Shown here: one piece after another, positions 41,903-51,208 of the stretch | How the letters are laid out: each line of letters starts with the position of its first letter | Position numbering within the stretch: the stretch's first letter is position 1 | Origin: Actinomycetales bacterium | GTDB taxonomy: Bacteria; Actinomycetota; Actinomycetes; S36-B12 | DNA length: 64,000 nt | Reading direction: 5' to 3' | Assembly (NCBI GenBank): GCA_018970025.1 | Contig: JAGWXF010000005.1 | Location: 62,001 to 126,000, forward strand | Position numbers and translations under genes: made by a program | The notes under the pieces: model-generated | What the model saw: the letters and a program-made list of their open reading frames with translations, nothing else | What the model was told of the DNA's origin: nothing | The model's database searches: none

Positions 41903-43155
41903 GCCAGTCGACGCCACCTGACGCCATCCTGTCCCGGGCCGCCCAGTCGAGGGTCGTTCTGGGGGTCTCGGGCGGCATCGCGGCGTACAAGGCTGTCGAG
42001 GTCCTGCGTGGACTCGCCGAGGCTGGCCATCAGGTAACGGTGGTCCCGACCGATGCCGCCCTGCGCTTCGTGGGCGAGGCCACCTGGACGGCGCTGTCGG
42101 GTCGGCCGATCGCCACGTCGGTCTGGCAGCAGTCGCACGAGGTGCCGCATGTGCGGCTTGGCCAGCAGGCGGACCTCATCCTGGTCGTGCCGGCAACAGC
42201 TGACCTGCTGGCACGAGCGACCCACGGCATCGCCAGCGACCTGCTCACCAACGTCCTGCTCACGGCTCGCTGCCCGGTCCTGCTCGCCCCGGCGATGCAT
42301 ACCGAGATGTGGCAGCATCCCGCCACCGCCGCCAACGTCTCCCGGCTGCGCGAGCGGGGCATCGTCGTCCTCGAGCCGGACACCGGTCGGCTCACCGGCA
42401 CTGACTCGGGCCCGGGCCGACTGCCCGATCCGGTGCAGATCGTCAATGCAGCGGCTGACCTGCTTCGCCGACGGCCGTCGTCCGATCTCGCCGGCCTGAG
42501 GATCGCCATCAGCGGCGGCGGCACCCGGGAATCCTGGGATCCGGTCCGCTACCTGGGCAATCGCAGCAGCGGCCGGCAGGCCGTCGCGCTCGCTCGCACT
42601 GCGGTCAGCCGGGGCGCGGAGGTCACGCTCGTCGCCGCCGCGATGGACGTCCCTGCGCCCGCCGGCGTTCGGGTCCTGCGCGTTGAAGCGGCCGCGCAGC
42701 TGGAGCAGGCCATGGTCGACCTGCTCCCCGTGAGCGAGGTCATCGTGATGGCGGCTGCGGTGGCCGACTACCGCCCCGAGCAGGCGGCGCCGAGCAAGGT
42801 CAAGAAGGAGGACGCCGGCGACGAGGTCGTCCTTCGACTGACCCAGACCAGCGATGTGCTGGCTCGCCTGTGCCGGATGCGGGCCGGTCGTCGTCCTCTC
42901 ATCGTGGGATTCGCCGCCGAGACTGCCGGATCCTCGCGAGAGCTGCAGCGCCTGGCGGCCGCCAAGCTCGCACGCAAGGGCTGTGACCTGCTAGTCGCCA
43001 ACGACGTGGGGGCCGACGCCGTGTTCGGGTCGCAGGAGAACGCCGTGATGATCCTCGCGCCGGACGGCTCCACCGTTGAGGTGCCGCGGTCCGGCAAGGA
43101 CGCCATCGCCGATGCCATCTGGGACCACGTGGTCCTCGGGCTGGCCGGCGCGTAG
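41899..43155 (+). CDS. coaBC: Bifunctional CoaBC, coenzyme A biosynthesis
   Basis: 418 residues. The CoaC half (about 1-185) decarboxylates phosphopantothenoylcysteine ([47 protein letters not shown]). The CoaB half ligates cysteine to phosphopantothenate ([36 protein letters not shown]). No ATG, GTG or TTG precedes the conserved N-terminus after the last in-frame stop at 41878. The best start is CTG 41899, overlapping the rpoZ stop as CTGA, with GAGGAG five bases upstream. A canonical start would need an internal codon past the flavin-binding motif. Confidence 0.93.
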   Translation: MSQSTPPDAILSRAAQSRVVLGVSGGIAAYKAVEVLRGLAEAGHQVTVVPTDAALRFVGEATWTALSGRPIATSVWQQSHEVPHVRLGQQADLILVVPATADLLARATHGIASDLLTNVLLTARCPVLLAPAMHTEMWQHPATAANVSRLRERGIVVLEPDTGRLTGTDSGPGRLPDPVQIVNAAADLLRRRPSSDLAGLRIAISGGGTRESWDPVRYLGNRSSGRQAVALARTAVSRGAEVTLVAAAMDVPAPAGVRVLRVEAAAQLEQAMVDLLPVSEVIVMAAAVADYRPEQAAPSKVKKEDAGDEVVLRLTQTSDVLARLCRMRAGRRPLIVGFAAETAGSSRELQRLAAAKLARKGCDLLVANDVGADAVFGSQENAVMILAPDGSTVEVPRSGKDAIADAIWDHVVLGLAGA

Positions 43156-43159
43156 CCGC

Positions 43160-43165
43160 TAGACT
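43160..43165 (+). promoter_or_regulatory. -10 hexamer for metK
   Basis: TAGACT, five bases after the coaBC stop. It gives a leader of about 70 bases, too short for known SAM riboswitch classes, ending in an AAAAGGGG ribosome binding site. Confidence 0.5.
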
Positions 43166-43242
43166 GCGCACCTCAGTGCCTGCCTGGCCGCCGTGCGGGC
43201 GACCTGGTGTTCGACTACGCAAAGCGCAAAAGGGGTTCTCAG

Positions 43243-44493
43243 GTGTCCAAGCGTCTGTTCACGTCCGAGTCGGTCACCGAGGGTCATCCGGACAAGATGG
43301 CCGACCAGATCAGCGATGCGATCCTCGATGACCTGCTCCGCCAGGACCCGAAGTCCAGGGTGGCGGTCGAGACCATGCTGACCACAGGCCAGGTCCATGT
43401 TGCCGGAGAGGTCACCACGTCCGGCTTCGCCGACGTGATGCGGCTGGTTCGGGATACCGTCCTCGGCATCGGCTACGACTCCTCCGTGAAGGGCTTCGAC
43501 GGCGAGTCCTGCGGGATATCAGTCTCGATCGGCACGCAGTCGCCTGACATCGCCCAGGGCGTCGACGACGCGATCGAGGAGCGCGAGGGCGGCAGCCACG
43601 ACCCGCTCGATCGCCAGGGCGCGGGCGACCAGGGCCTGATGTTCGGCTACGCATGCACCGACACCGTTGAGCTGATGCCGCTGCCGATCTCGCTGGCGCA
43701 CCGGCTCGCCGAGCGGCTGACGCAGGTGCGCAAGGACGGCACCGTTCCCTACCTCCGGCCCGACGGCAAGACCCAGGTGACGATCGAGTACGACGAGGAC
43801 GACCGGCCCACGCGCATCGACACGATCGTGGTATCCAGCCAGCACGCGGCGGACATCAACCTCGAGACGATGCTGGCGGCCGACGTGCGCACCCATGTCG
43901 TTGAGCCGGTACTGGCGACCATCGACCTCGATTCCCGTGACGTCCGACTGCTGGTGAACCCGACCGGCAGGTTTGTCACCGGTGGCCCGATGGGCGATGC
44001 GGGCCTGACCGGCAGAAAAATCATCGTCGACACCTATGGCGGCATGGCCCGACATGGCGGCGGTGCGTTCTCCGGCAAGGATCCGTCGAAGGTCGACCGA
44101 TCGGCCGCGTACGCGATGCGCTGGGTGGCCAAGAGCGTCGTGGCGGCGGGGCTGGCGACCAGGTGCGAGGTCCAGGTGGCCTACGCGATCGGCAAGGCTC
44201 ATCCGGTCGGCGTCTTCGTGGAGACCTTCGGTACCGGCGTGATCGGTGACGAGGCGATCCAGGAGGCCGTCCTGCGGGTCTTCGACCTTCGGCCAGCGGC
44301 GATCATCCGAGACCTGGACCTCCTTCGGCCCATCTACCGGGCGACGAGCGCGTACGGCCACTTCGGCCGGCCCCAGGGGGTCAACGTGCTCCTCGACCAT
44401 GATGATGCGGCCGCCAGAACCCAGGTCGGCCCGACATTCACCTGGGAGAGCGTCGACCGAGCCGAGGACCTTCGCGCCGTCGCCGGCATCTAG
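43243..44493 (+). CDS. metK: S-adenosylmethionine synthetase
   Basis: A 416-residue enzyme making SAM from methionine and ATP. Motifs are [20 protein letters not shown], the [13 protein letters not shown] loop, [26 protein letters not shown] and [20 protein letters not shown] chose GTG 43243 because AAAAGGGG lies seven bases upstream and the protein then starts right before the conserved RLFTSES. GTG 43207 would add 12 unconserved residues. It has its own promoter candidate at 43160. Confidence 0.96.
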   Translation: MSKRLFTSESVTEGHPDKMADQISDAILDDLLRQDPKSRVAVETMLTTGQVHVAGEVTTSGFADVMRLVRDTVLGIGYDSSVKGFDGESCGISVSIGTQSPDIAQGVDDAIEEREGGSHDPLDRQGAGDQGLMFGYACTDTVELMPLPISLAHRLAERLTQVRKDGTVPYLRPDGKTQVTIEYDEDDRPTRIDTIVVSSQHAADINLETMLAADVRTHVVEPVLATIDLDSRDVRLLVNPTGRFVTGGPMGDAGLTGRKIIVDTYGGMARHGGGAFSGKDPSKVDRSAAYAMRWVAKSVVAAGLATRCEVQVAYAIGKAHPVGVFVETFGTGVIGDEAIQEAVLRVFDLRPAAIIRDLDLLRPIYRATSAYGHFGRPQGVNVLLDHDDAAARTQVGPTFTWESVDRAEDLRAVAGI

Positions 44494-44502
44494 TCGGGCC
44501 CC

Positions 44503-46413
44503 TTGCCTGAGTCGCTCCTCATCGCCCAGGTGCGGATCGACTCGCCCCTGCCGCAACTGGACCGCCCCTTCGACTATGCGGTCCCTGCGGGCCTCGACGT
44601 CGTCTTCGGCTCGCGGGTCCGGGTTCGCTTCGCCGGCCGCCTGGTCAGCGGACTGGTCGTCGGCCTGGCACGGGAGAGCGAGCGCGAGGGCGCCCTGCGG
44701 CCGGTCGAACGCGTCCTCGGGCCTGAGCCGGTGCTCAGGCCCGAGATCCTGCAGCTTGCCGAGGCCGTGGCTGAGCGCTACGCGGGCACCGTGCGCGATG
44801 TCCTGCGCGCTGCCATACCGCCGCGGCACGCCCGAGCGGAGGAGCGCGCGCAGTCGGCGGATGCAGCCGATCCGCCATCGCGGGCGGGGAGCATGCCGCC
44901 AGACCTCGATCAGGCGTGGTCGCGATACCGCCATGGCCCGGCCCTCGTGCGTCGGCTGCAGGCCGAGTCGCGTCCGCCGGTGCGGGCGGCTTGGGCCTGT
45001 GCGCCAGCGGGTGAGTGGCCGCGGGAGATCGCCGCGGCCGTGCAGGCGGTACTCGGAGGTACCGAGGGTGGGGTCATCATCGTCGTGCCGGATGCCTGGG
45101 ATGTCCGACGGGTCCGCCAGGCCGTGGCGCCCCTCGGCGACGCAGTCGCCGTCCTCACGGCGGACCTCGGGCCGCAGCGGCGGTACCAGGAGTTCCTGCG
45201 AGTCCTGCGCGGCCAGGTCCGTGTCGTCATCGGCACCCGGGGGGCGGTCTTCGCACCCATGCCGAGGTGCACGGCCCTCATTGTGTGGAATGACGGGGAC
45301 GAAGCCCTGTGGGATCCCCAGGCGCCGTACTGGAATGCCCGCGATGTTGCCGCCCTGCGCTCGCACCTGACGGGTTGTGCGCTCCTGGTCGGATCCCCGG
45401 CCCGGAGCACCGCGGTTCAGGCCTGGTGCGAGCAGGGCTGGGCTCGATCGGTGGACCCGCTCACGACCGTCGTACGCCAGTCGGGCCCAATCGTGCGAGG
45501 CCTGGACGGCCCCTCCGATGCATCTGACGCCGCTGCGAGCGCTGCCCGGATTCCGCACCTGGCGTGGCTGGTGGCGAAGGAGGGCCTGCGCACCGGGCCC
45601 GTGCTCGTGCAGGTCCCCCGTCGTGGCTACCTGCCGGCGCTGGCGTGCCAGGCCTGCCGGGCACCGGCAGTCTGCGCCTGCTCGGGGCCGCTGGGCATGA
45701 CGCGGGGGAGTTCCGTGCCCGCATGCGCCTGGTGCGCCGCGCTGGCGACGGCATGGGCGTGCCGGTCCTGCGGGTCCACGCGGATTCGAGCCGTCTCGAT
45801 CGGGGTCGAGCGCACCGCTGAGGAGTTCGGCCGCGCATTCCCCGGAGTCGCCGTGGTCTGGTCCGCGGGCGAGCAGCAGCGGCGTACCACATCGCGGGCC
45901 TCGGCACTGGTCGTTGCCACGCCTGGGTCCGAGCCCGTCGTCACCGGGGGCTACGCCGCCGTCATCATCCTGGACGGCCGATCCCAGCTCCAGCGGCAGG
46001 GCATGCGGGCTGCCGAGGATGCCGTCCATCGATGGTTCTCAGCCGCCATGCTGGCCAGTCCTGGCGCCCACGTCGTGGTGACCGCCGAGCATTCCCTGCC
46101 GCCGGTTCAGGCGCTCGTCCGCTGGAACGCAGCCTGGTTCGCCCAGCGCGAGCTGGCCGAACGGCGAAGTGCCGGACTTCCTCCCTGGACCCGATTCGCG
46201 GTGCTCCGTGGCCCGACGGCTGAGATCGAGCAGATGGCTGCAGGCATCGGCGTGCCCCACCGCGTCCTCGGGCCCGTGGATGACAGGCTGATGGTCGTCG
46301 CCGACCGGTCCGATGGCATGGCACTCGCGGGGGAGCTCCGGGCGCTGACGGCCATCCGCGCGGCACGCGGGGACGTCCCGGTGCGGATCAGCCTGGATCC
46401 CTGGGATATCTAG
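44503..46413 (+). CDS. priA: PriA-type primosomal protein N', degenerate helicase motifs
   Basis: A 636-residue protein with the PriA N-terminal DNA-binding domain (QVRIDSPLPQLDRPFDYAVP) and the zinc-binding cysteine cluster in its C-terminal half (CQACRAPAVCAC, then CAWC and CRSCGS). The helicase core is degenerate: the Walker A position reads CAPAGEWP with no GKT, and the DEAH position reads WNDGDEA. It is therefore unlikely to be an ATP-driven helicase; actinobacterial PriA proteins often share this loss. A structural role in replication restart is inference. TTG 44503 is the chosen start, nine bases after metK. Confidence 0.87.
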   Translation: MPESLLIAQVRIDSPLPQLDRPFDYAVPAGLDVVFGSRVRVRFAGRLVSGLVVGLARESEREGALRPVERVLGPEPVLRPEILQLAEAVAERYAGTVRDVLRAAIPPRHARAEERAQSADAADPPSRAGSMPPDLDQAWSRYRHGPALVRRLQAESRPPVRAAWACAPAGEWPREIAAAVQAVLGGTEGGVIIVVPDAWDVRRVRQAVAPLGDAVAVLTADLGPQRRYQEFLRVLRGQVRVVIGTRGAVFAPMPRCTALIVWNDGDEALWDPQAPYWNARDVAALRSHLTGCALLVGSPARSTAVQAWCEQGWARSVDPLTTVVRQSGPIVRGLDGPSDASDAAASAARIPHLAWLVAKEGLRTGPVLVQVPRRGYLPALACQACRAPAVCACSGPLGMTRGSSVPACAWCAALATAWACRSCGSTRIRAVSIGVERTAEEFGRAFPGVAVVWSAGEQQRRTTSRASALVVATPGSEPVVTGGYAAVIILDGRSQLQRQGMRAAEDAVHRWFSAAMLASPGAHVVVTAEHSLPPVQALVRWNAAWFAQRELAERRSAGLPPWTRFAVLRGPTAEIEQMAAGIGVPHRVLGPVDDRLMVVADRSDGMALAGELRALTAIRAARGDVPVRISLDPWDI

Positions 46414-46454
46414 GCAGCAGGTCCCGCCGCACCGGCGCATTGCGGGGCCTTGCC

Positions 46455-46460
46455 TAGACT
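46455..46460 (+). promoter_or_regulatory. -10 hexamer for def (leaderless)
   Basis: TAGACT, six bases before the ATG at 46467. Confidence 0.6.
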
Positions 46461-46466
46461 GCCGGC

Positions 46467-47006
46467 ATGGCCGTCCAGCCGATCAGGCTCTTCCCGGATC
46501 CGGTGCTGCGCACGCCCGCAGCGCCGGTGGAGACCTTCGACAAGGAGCTTCGCAGGCTGGTGAAGGACCTCACCGAAACGATGGTCGACGCACCCGGTGC
46601 CGGGCTGGCCGCGCCGCAGATCGGGGTCTCGCTGCGCGTATTCACGTACTGGGTCGACGACGAGCTCGGGCACCTGGTGAATCCGGACCTCGACCTTTCC
46701 GAGGATGTCCAGGACGGGGAGGAGGGATGCCTGTCGGTGCCGGGGATGGCCTTCGACACCCGGCGGGCGCGCAGCGTCGTCGCCCGGGGCATGAACATGC
46801 ACGGCGAGCCGGTGGTCATCAGTGGCAGCGACCTGCTGGCCCGCTGCGTCCAGCATGAGACCGATCACCTCGATGGGATCATCTTCATCGATCGGCTCGA
46901 CGCCGAAGGCCGCAAGGAGGCGATGCGCCAGATCCGGCAGGCGGAGTGGTTCGCGGATCAGGCCATCGCGGTAAGTCCGCATCCGATCTCCTCGCGATGG
47001 CTGTAG
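46467..47006 (+). CDS. def: Peptide deformylase
   Basis: A 179-residue metalloenzyme removing formyl groups from new N-termini. All three motifs are intact: GAGLAAPQIG, EGCLSVPG with metal ligand Cys88, and QHETDHLDG with His130, Glu131 and His134. It has a leaderless-type promoter and works with Fmt, encoded 76 bases downstream, and with methionine aminopeptidase elsewhere. Length and N-terminal AVQPIRLFPDPVLRTPA are standard. Confidence 0.97.
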   Translation: MAVQPIRLFPDPVLRTPAAPVETFDKELRRLVKDLTETMVDAPGAGLAAPQIGVSLRVFTYWVDDELGHLVNPDLDLSEDVQDGEEGCLSVPGMAFDTRRARSVVARGMNMHGEPVVISGSDLLARCVQHETDHLDGIIFIDRLDAEGRKEAMRQIRQAEWFADQAIAVSPHPISSRWL

Positions 47007-47029
47007 GCCCGAGCGCGCGCCGCGCAATC

Positions 47030-47092
47030 GTGCTGGTCCCAGGAGAGATGGCGCTGGTCCCAGGAGAGATCGTGCTGCTCGCATGAGAGTCG
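47030..47092 (+). repeat. 21-bp tandem repeats between def and fmt
   Basis: Two near-identical 21-base units (47030-47050 and 47051-47071, differing at two positions) each contain CCAGGAGAGAT. A third, more degraded unit (47072-47092) runs into the fmt start. Each AGGAGAG is Shine-Dalgarno-like; the nearer one lies about 14 bases from the fmt ATG. Confidence 0.75.
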
Positions 47093-48012
47093 TCTTCGCG
47101 GGGACGCCGGCTGTTGCCTGCACCGCCCTAGCGGCCATTGCCGGCTCTGGGCACGAGGTCGTGGCAGTGGTGACCCGCCCGGACGCACCCAGGGGCCGTG
47201 GCCGGGGGCTTGAGCCAAGTCCAGTCGCTGTCCTCGCCGAGGAGCTCGGGGTGCCGATCCTGCGGCCCGTCCGCATCGCAGATGCCGAGTTCGAGGCGGC
47301 CCTTCGTGCCCTTCGCCCCGACTGCTGCCCGGTCGTTGCCTACGGCAACCTGCTGCCCGAGCCGATCCTGGGCATCCCGACGCTCGGCTGGGTCAACCTC
47401 CATTTCTCGCTCCTGCCGGCCTGGCGCGGTGCCGCGCCGGTCCAATGGGCGATTCTCGCCGGTGATGAGGTCACCGGCGCCTGCACCTTCCGTATCGGCC
47501 CGGGCCTGGACGACGGCCCGCTGTACGGCACGGTGACGCAGGCCATCAGCCGGCAGGACACCACGGGCACGCTGCTCGAGCGCCTCGCCGACGCAGGAGC
47601 CAGGCTTCTCGTCGAGACGCTCGACGCCCTGGCTGCCGGCACTGCCATCGCAGTGCCCCAGCCTCGTGATGGCGTCACCTATGCGCCGAAAGTCACGGCC
47701 GATGACGCCCGAGTGCGGTGGACCGATCCGCTCATCGGCGTCGATCGTCGGATTCGCGCGATGACGCCTGCCCCAGGAGCGTGGACACAGCTCGGCGAGC
47801 AACGGGTGAGCATCCTGCCGCTGCGCCAGGATGCCGGGCCGGGGCCCGTGGGCCTGCCTCCGGGCCACGCTCGACTTGCCGGCCAGGTCGTGTGGGTCGG
47901 TACGGCGACCGAGCCTGCAGCCCTCGGCGAGGTCCGGGCCCCGGGTCGCCGGCAGATGCCGGCCGCGGACTGGGTCCGCGGGCTGCGGGTCGATGGCATT
48001 GTCCTCGCCTGA
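47083..48012 (+). CDS. fmt: Methionyl-tRNA formyltransferase
   Basis: A 309-residue enzyme formylating initiator Met-tRNA. The formyltransferase domain shows VFAGTPAVA, the VAYGNLLPEPIL strand, and NLHFSLLPAWRGAAPVQWAILAGDEVTG with the SLLP loop and the catalytic Asn/His region. The C-terminal OB-like domain is complete. ATG 47083 sits in the third unit of a 21-bp repeat. The rsmB start lies inside its 3' end. Confidence 0.96.
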   Translation: MRVVFAGTPAVACTALAAIAGSGHEVVAVVTRPDAPRGRGRGLEPSPVAVLAEELGVPILRPVRIADAEFEAALRALRPDCCPVVAYGNLLPEPILGIPTLGWVNLHFSLLPAWRGAAPVQWAILAGDEVTGACTFRIGPGLDDGPLYGTVTQAISRQDTTGTLLERLADAGARLLVETLDALAAGTAIAVPQPRDGVTYAPKVTADDARVRWTDPLIGVDRRIRAMTPAPGAWTQLGEQRVSILPLRQDAGPGPVGLPPGHARLAGQVVWVGTATEPAALGEVRAPGRRQMPAADWVRGLRVDGIVLA

Positions 48013-49405
48013 GCCCAGGCGCCCGGCCGGCGACCGGGCCCGTGACGCTGCGCTGGAGCTGCTCCGGCAGGTGGACGAGGACGATGCCTATGCGAACCTG
48101 GCGCTTGCGGCCATCCTGGCCGCACGTCGGCTGACCGGTCGCGACGCGGCGTTTGCCACCGAGCTGGCCTACGGGACGCTGCGCTGGCAGGGCCTGTACG
48201 ACGCCGTCCTCGACGATGCGGTGCGCGGCGACCCGGCGCGGGTGACGCCGTCCATGCGTCGTGTCCTGCGCATGGGCGCACACCAGCTGCTGTCAATGCG
48301 CGTGCCTGCCCATGCCGCCGTCAGCTCCTGCGTTGCCCTGGCCCGTGGGCTCGGGCAGGGGGCCGCCGCCCGAGCCGGCTTCGCCAATGCGGTGCTGCGG
48401 GCCGTCGCCGCACGTGACCTGCCGGCCTGGGCGGATCATCTCGGCATCACCGGCTCGGACCCGGCCTCGCTGGCCGTGCGCTGGTCGCACCCTGGGTGGA
48501 TCGTGCGAGCCTTCGGCGATGCGCTCGGCCCCCGTCGGGGCGAGCTGGCCGACCTGCTGCGTGCCGACAATGCACCCGCCCGACCGACCCTGGTCGCCCG
48601 CCCTGGCCGGATGCGTCCGGAGGACCTGTGGGCCCTCGACGGCATCGAACCGGGTCGATGGTCACCACTGGCGGGCATCCTCGCCGCCGGTGCCCCGGAT
48701 GCCCTGCCGGTGGTGCGCGCGGGCGCTGCCGGGGTGCAGGACGAGGGCAGTCAGCTGGTCGCCCTCGCCCTGGCCCGTGCGGTCGTGACCAGCCGCGAGG
48801 GACGATGGCTTGACCTGTGCTCGGGTCCGGGGGGCAAGGCCGCCGTCCTGGCGGGCCTTGCCGCCGTCGATGGCGCAGGGAGGGCAGCCCTGGTGGCCGT
48901 CGAGCCGCACCAGCACCGGGCCGCTCTCGTGCGCCAGGCGCTCGAGCTGGCGGCGGATGCCGACCAGGATCCGGGTGCGCCCACGGTGATTTGCGCGGAT
49001 GCGCGTACTCGTCCGTGGGGCGAGCTGCAGTTCGACCGCGTCCTCGTCGATGCGCCCTGCACCGGCATCGGTGCCCTCCGGCGCCGGCCAGAGGCCCGCT
49101 GGCGCCGGACCCCCGATGACCTGATCACCCTCGGCCCGCTGCAACGGGATCTCCTGCGGGCAGGCCTGTCAGCCGTCTCCATAGGCGGGGTGCTTGCGTA
49201 CGTCACGTGCTCCCCGCACCTGGCGGAGACGCAGGCCGTGGTCTCCGACGTGATGGCCGGGGCGGGCGACTTCTCGGTCGAGGATGCCAGGGCCCTGCTG
49301 CCGGAGGTCCCTGACTGCGGTGACGGGCCCTTTGTGCAGCTGTGGCCGCACCGGCATGGAACGGACGCGATGTTCCTCGCCTTGATCCGCCGTCATGCGA
49401 CGTGA
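47993..49405 (+). CDS. rsmB: 16S rRNA (cytosine-967 C5) methyltransferase RsmB
   Basis: A 470-residue protein. The N-terminal NusB-like RNA-binding domain (about 15-145) is followed by a SAM-dependent methyltransferase domain: LDLCSGPGGKAAVLAGL (SAM motif I), VDAPCTGIGALRRRPEARWR with a motif IV cysteine, and YVTCSPHLAETQ with the catalytic cysteine. ATG 47993 overlaps the end of fmt by 20 bases; TTG 47999 is an alternative. The actinobacterial fmt-rsmB-rpe order is kept. Confidence 0.94.
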   Translation: MALSSPEPRRPAGDRARDAALELLRQVDEDDAYANLALAAILAARRLTGRDAAFATELAYGTLRWQGLYDAVLDDAVRGDPARVTPSMRRVLRMGAHQLLSMRVPAHAAVSSCVALARGLGQGAAARAGFANAVLRAVAARDLPAWADHLGITGSDPASLAVRWSHPGWIVRAFGDALGPRRGELADLLRADNAPARPTLVARPGRMRPEDLWALDGIEPGRWSPLAGILAAGAPDALPVVRAGAAGVQDEGSQLVALALARAVVTSREGRWLDLCSGPGGKAAVLAGLAAVDGAGRAALVAVEPHQHRAALVRQALELAADADQDPGAPTVICADARTRPWGELQFDRVLVDAPCTGIGALRRRPEARWRRTPDDLITLGPLQRDLLRAGLSAVSIGGVLAYVTCSPHLAETQAVVSDVMAGAGDFSVEDARALLPEVPDCGDGPFVQLWPHRHGTDAMFLALIRRHAT

Positions 49406-49433
49406 TCGCCCAGCCGGTCGACGGGCGCCGCTC

Positions 49434-49477
49434 GCTCGCAGATCCGGCCGGCGGGATTGATCGCCGGGGGTGCGAGC
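49434..49477 (+). terminator. Compound stem-loop between rsmB and rpe
   Basis: An outer stem GCTCGCA (49434-49440) with TGCGAGC (49471-49477), and an inner stem CCGGCG (49448-49453) with CGCCGG (49462-49467). There is no T run. It could be a terminator or an rpe leader structure. A TAGGGC hexamer follows at 49478. Confidence 0.4.
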
Positions 49478-49511
49478 TAGGGCGTGATCGCGCACGGGGC
49501 ATCATGGCGCC

Positions 49512-50180
49512 ATGGGCCTGCGGATCTGTCCGAGCGTGCTGAACACGGACTTGTCGAACCTTGCCGCCGAGGTCGAGCGGGTGTCCCGGTCCGCGGACTT
49601 CGTCCACCTGGACGTCATGGACAATCACTTCGTCCCGAACCTGACCTTCGGCCTGCCGGTCGTCGCAGCCCTGATGCAGCACTGCACCGTGCCGGCCGAC
49701 TGCCACCTGATGATCGAAGACCCGGATCGCTGGGCGCCCGGGTACGCCGAGGCAGGTGCTGCCAGTGTCACGTTCCACGTCGAGGCGGCCGCGCGGCCCG
49801 CGCAGATCTGCCGAGACCTTCGATCCCATGGGGCCCGCGCCGGCGTCGCGGTCAATCCGGGCACCGATGTGAGAGTCCTGGACGACCTCGTCGGTGAGCT
49901 GGACATGATCCTGGTGATGACCGTGGAGCCAGGATTCGGAGGCCAGGCGTTCCTGGAAGAGGCGCTGCCGAAGATCGCCCACGCCCGGGCACTCGCGGAT
50001 CGAGCAGGCGGCGACGTGTGGGTGCAGGTGGATGGCGGGGTGGACGAGCGGACGATCGAGCGCTGTGCAGGGGCCGGCGCAGATGTGTTCGTCGCCGGCT
50101 CAGCCGTGTACGGAGCGTCCGATCCAGCGGCCATGGTGGAGCGGCTGCGCTCCCTTGCCACGGAAGCGCGTCCGACGTGA
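49512..50180 (+). CDS. rpe: Ribulose-phosphate 3-epimerase
   Basis: A 222-residue barrel interconverting ribulose 5-phosphate and xylulose 5-phosphate, supplying the ribulose 5-phosphate that RibB also uses. Motifs are [34 protein letters not shown] (metal-binding His and Asp), [45 protein letters not shown] and [12 protein letters not shown] 49512 is chosen. Its stop overlaps the ribD GTG, tying the pentose and riboflavin genes together. Upstream, 106 bases hold a stem-loop. Confidence 0.95.
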   Translation: MGLRICPSVLNTDLSNLAAEVERVSRSADFVHLDVMDNHFVPNLTFGLPVVAALMQHCTVPADCHLMIEDPDRWAPGYAEAGAASVTFHVEAAARPAQICRDLRSHGARAGVAVNPGTDVRVLDDLVGELDMILVMTVEPGFGGQAFLEEALPKIAHARALADRAGGDVWVQVDGGVDERTIERCAGAGADVFVAGSAVYGASDPAAMVERLRSLATEARPT

Positions 50181-51208
50181 GCGACTGGCAGGCGTGGATG
50201 CGCCGCGCCATCGAGCTGGCACTGGCTCCGGACGTGCCCCGCTCGGCGAATCCTCGGGTGGGCTGCGTCATCGTCGACGCCTCCGGCCAGCTCGTCGGCG
50301 AGGGATTCCATCGGGGTGCTGGGTCCGAGCATGCCGAGGTCGTGGCGCTCAGGGCAGCCGGCGAGCGAGCCCGCGGAGGGGCCGCAATCGTCACGCTGGA
50401 GCCGTGCCGCCACACCGGGCGGACAGGTCCGTGCACCGCTGCGCTCATCGAGGCGGGTATCGCCACGGTCGTGTTCGCCCAGCACGACCCTTCGCGCCAG
50501 GCAGGCGGCGGCCGGGAGGTGCTGCGGTCCGCGGGCATCGAGGTCATCGGAGGGGTCCTGCTGGCCGAGGCCGAGCAGGTGACCCTGGGCTGGACCCATC
50601 TCGCGCGAACCGGCCGGCCCCTGGTGACGGCCAAGTGCGCGATGTCCCTCGATGGGCGGGTGTCCGGGCCCTCCGGCGAGCCCATCGCCATCACCGGCGA
50701 GGGCGCGAATGCCTGGTCGCACCGCTTCCGCGGTCATGTCGACGCGATCTGCGTCGGAACGGGGACGGTCATCGCCGACGACCCCCGGATCACTGCCCGG
50801 GATGCCTCGGGCGACCTGCTGCCCCGGCAGCCGCTTCGGGTCGTCGTCGGCAAGCGCGACCTGCCCGCGGGCCTGCGCGTGTTCGACGGCGCAGCCCCCA
50901 CCCTGGTCGTCCCCAGCCATGAGCCGCAGGAGGTACTCGCCGCGCTCATGGAGCGTCATGTGCACCATGCGCTCATCGAAGGCGGGCCGACACTCTGCGG
51001 AGCCTTCCTCGACGCGGGGCTGGTCGACGAGGTGCTGTGGTGGATCGCCCCCCGGCTGCTCGGCTCGGGGCTGCCAGCCCTGGCCCGCCTGGGCAGGCCT
51101 GTGCCGGTCGATGTGGTCGCGGTCGAGCAGATCGGGGAGGATGTGCTCGTGCGCGGCCGTATCGGCAAGGCCACCGAGGCGACAGGATCGGGATGTTCAC
51201 TGGAATAG
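50177..51208 (+). CDS. ribD: Bifunctional riboflavin deaminase/reductase RibD
   Basis: A 343-residue enzyme for the second and third steps of riboflavin synthesis. The N-terminal zinc deaminase domain shows SEHAEVVAL and [13 protein letters not shown] (zinc ligands). The C-terminal reductase domain shows [15 protein letters not shown] and [30 protein letters not shown] 50177 overlaps the rpe stop. No FMN riboswitch is possible directly upstream because the gene is coupled to rpe. ribE overlaps its 3' end by 16 bases. Confidence 0.95.
   Translation: MSDWQAWMRRAIELALAPDVPRSANPRVGCVIVDASGQLVGEGFHRGAGSEHAEVVALRAAGERARGGAAIVTLEPCRHTGRTGPCTAALIEAGIATVVFAQHDPSRQAGGGREVLRSAGIEVIGGVLLAEAEQVTLGWTHLARTGRPLVTAKCAMSLDGRVSGPSGEPIAITGEGANAWSHRFRGHVDAICVGTGTVIADDPRITARDASGDLLPRQPLRVVVGKRDLPAGLRVFDGAAPTLVVPSHEPQEVLAALMERHVHHALIEGGPTLCGAFLDAGLVDEVLWWIAPRLLGSGLPALARLGRPVPVDVVAVEQIGEDVLVRGRIGKATEATGSGCSLE

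Noticed and set aside
43166-43242. Possible SAM riboswitch before metK
   Set aside because: The leader from the -10 at 43160 is about 70 bases and lacks the multi-helix layout of known SAM classes.
43519-46029. 836-codon open frame on the minus strand opposite metK and priA
   Set aside because: It spans two convincing sense genes, contains no family motifs and mirrors their codon bias.
50150-50177. Possible FMN riboswitch before the riboflavin genes
   Set aside because: ribD starts inside the rpe stop codon, leaving no leader; the region before rpe holds only a simple nested stem-loop.
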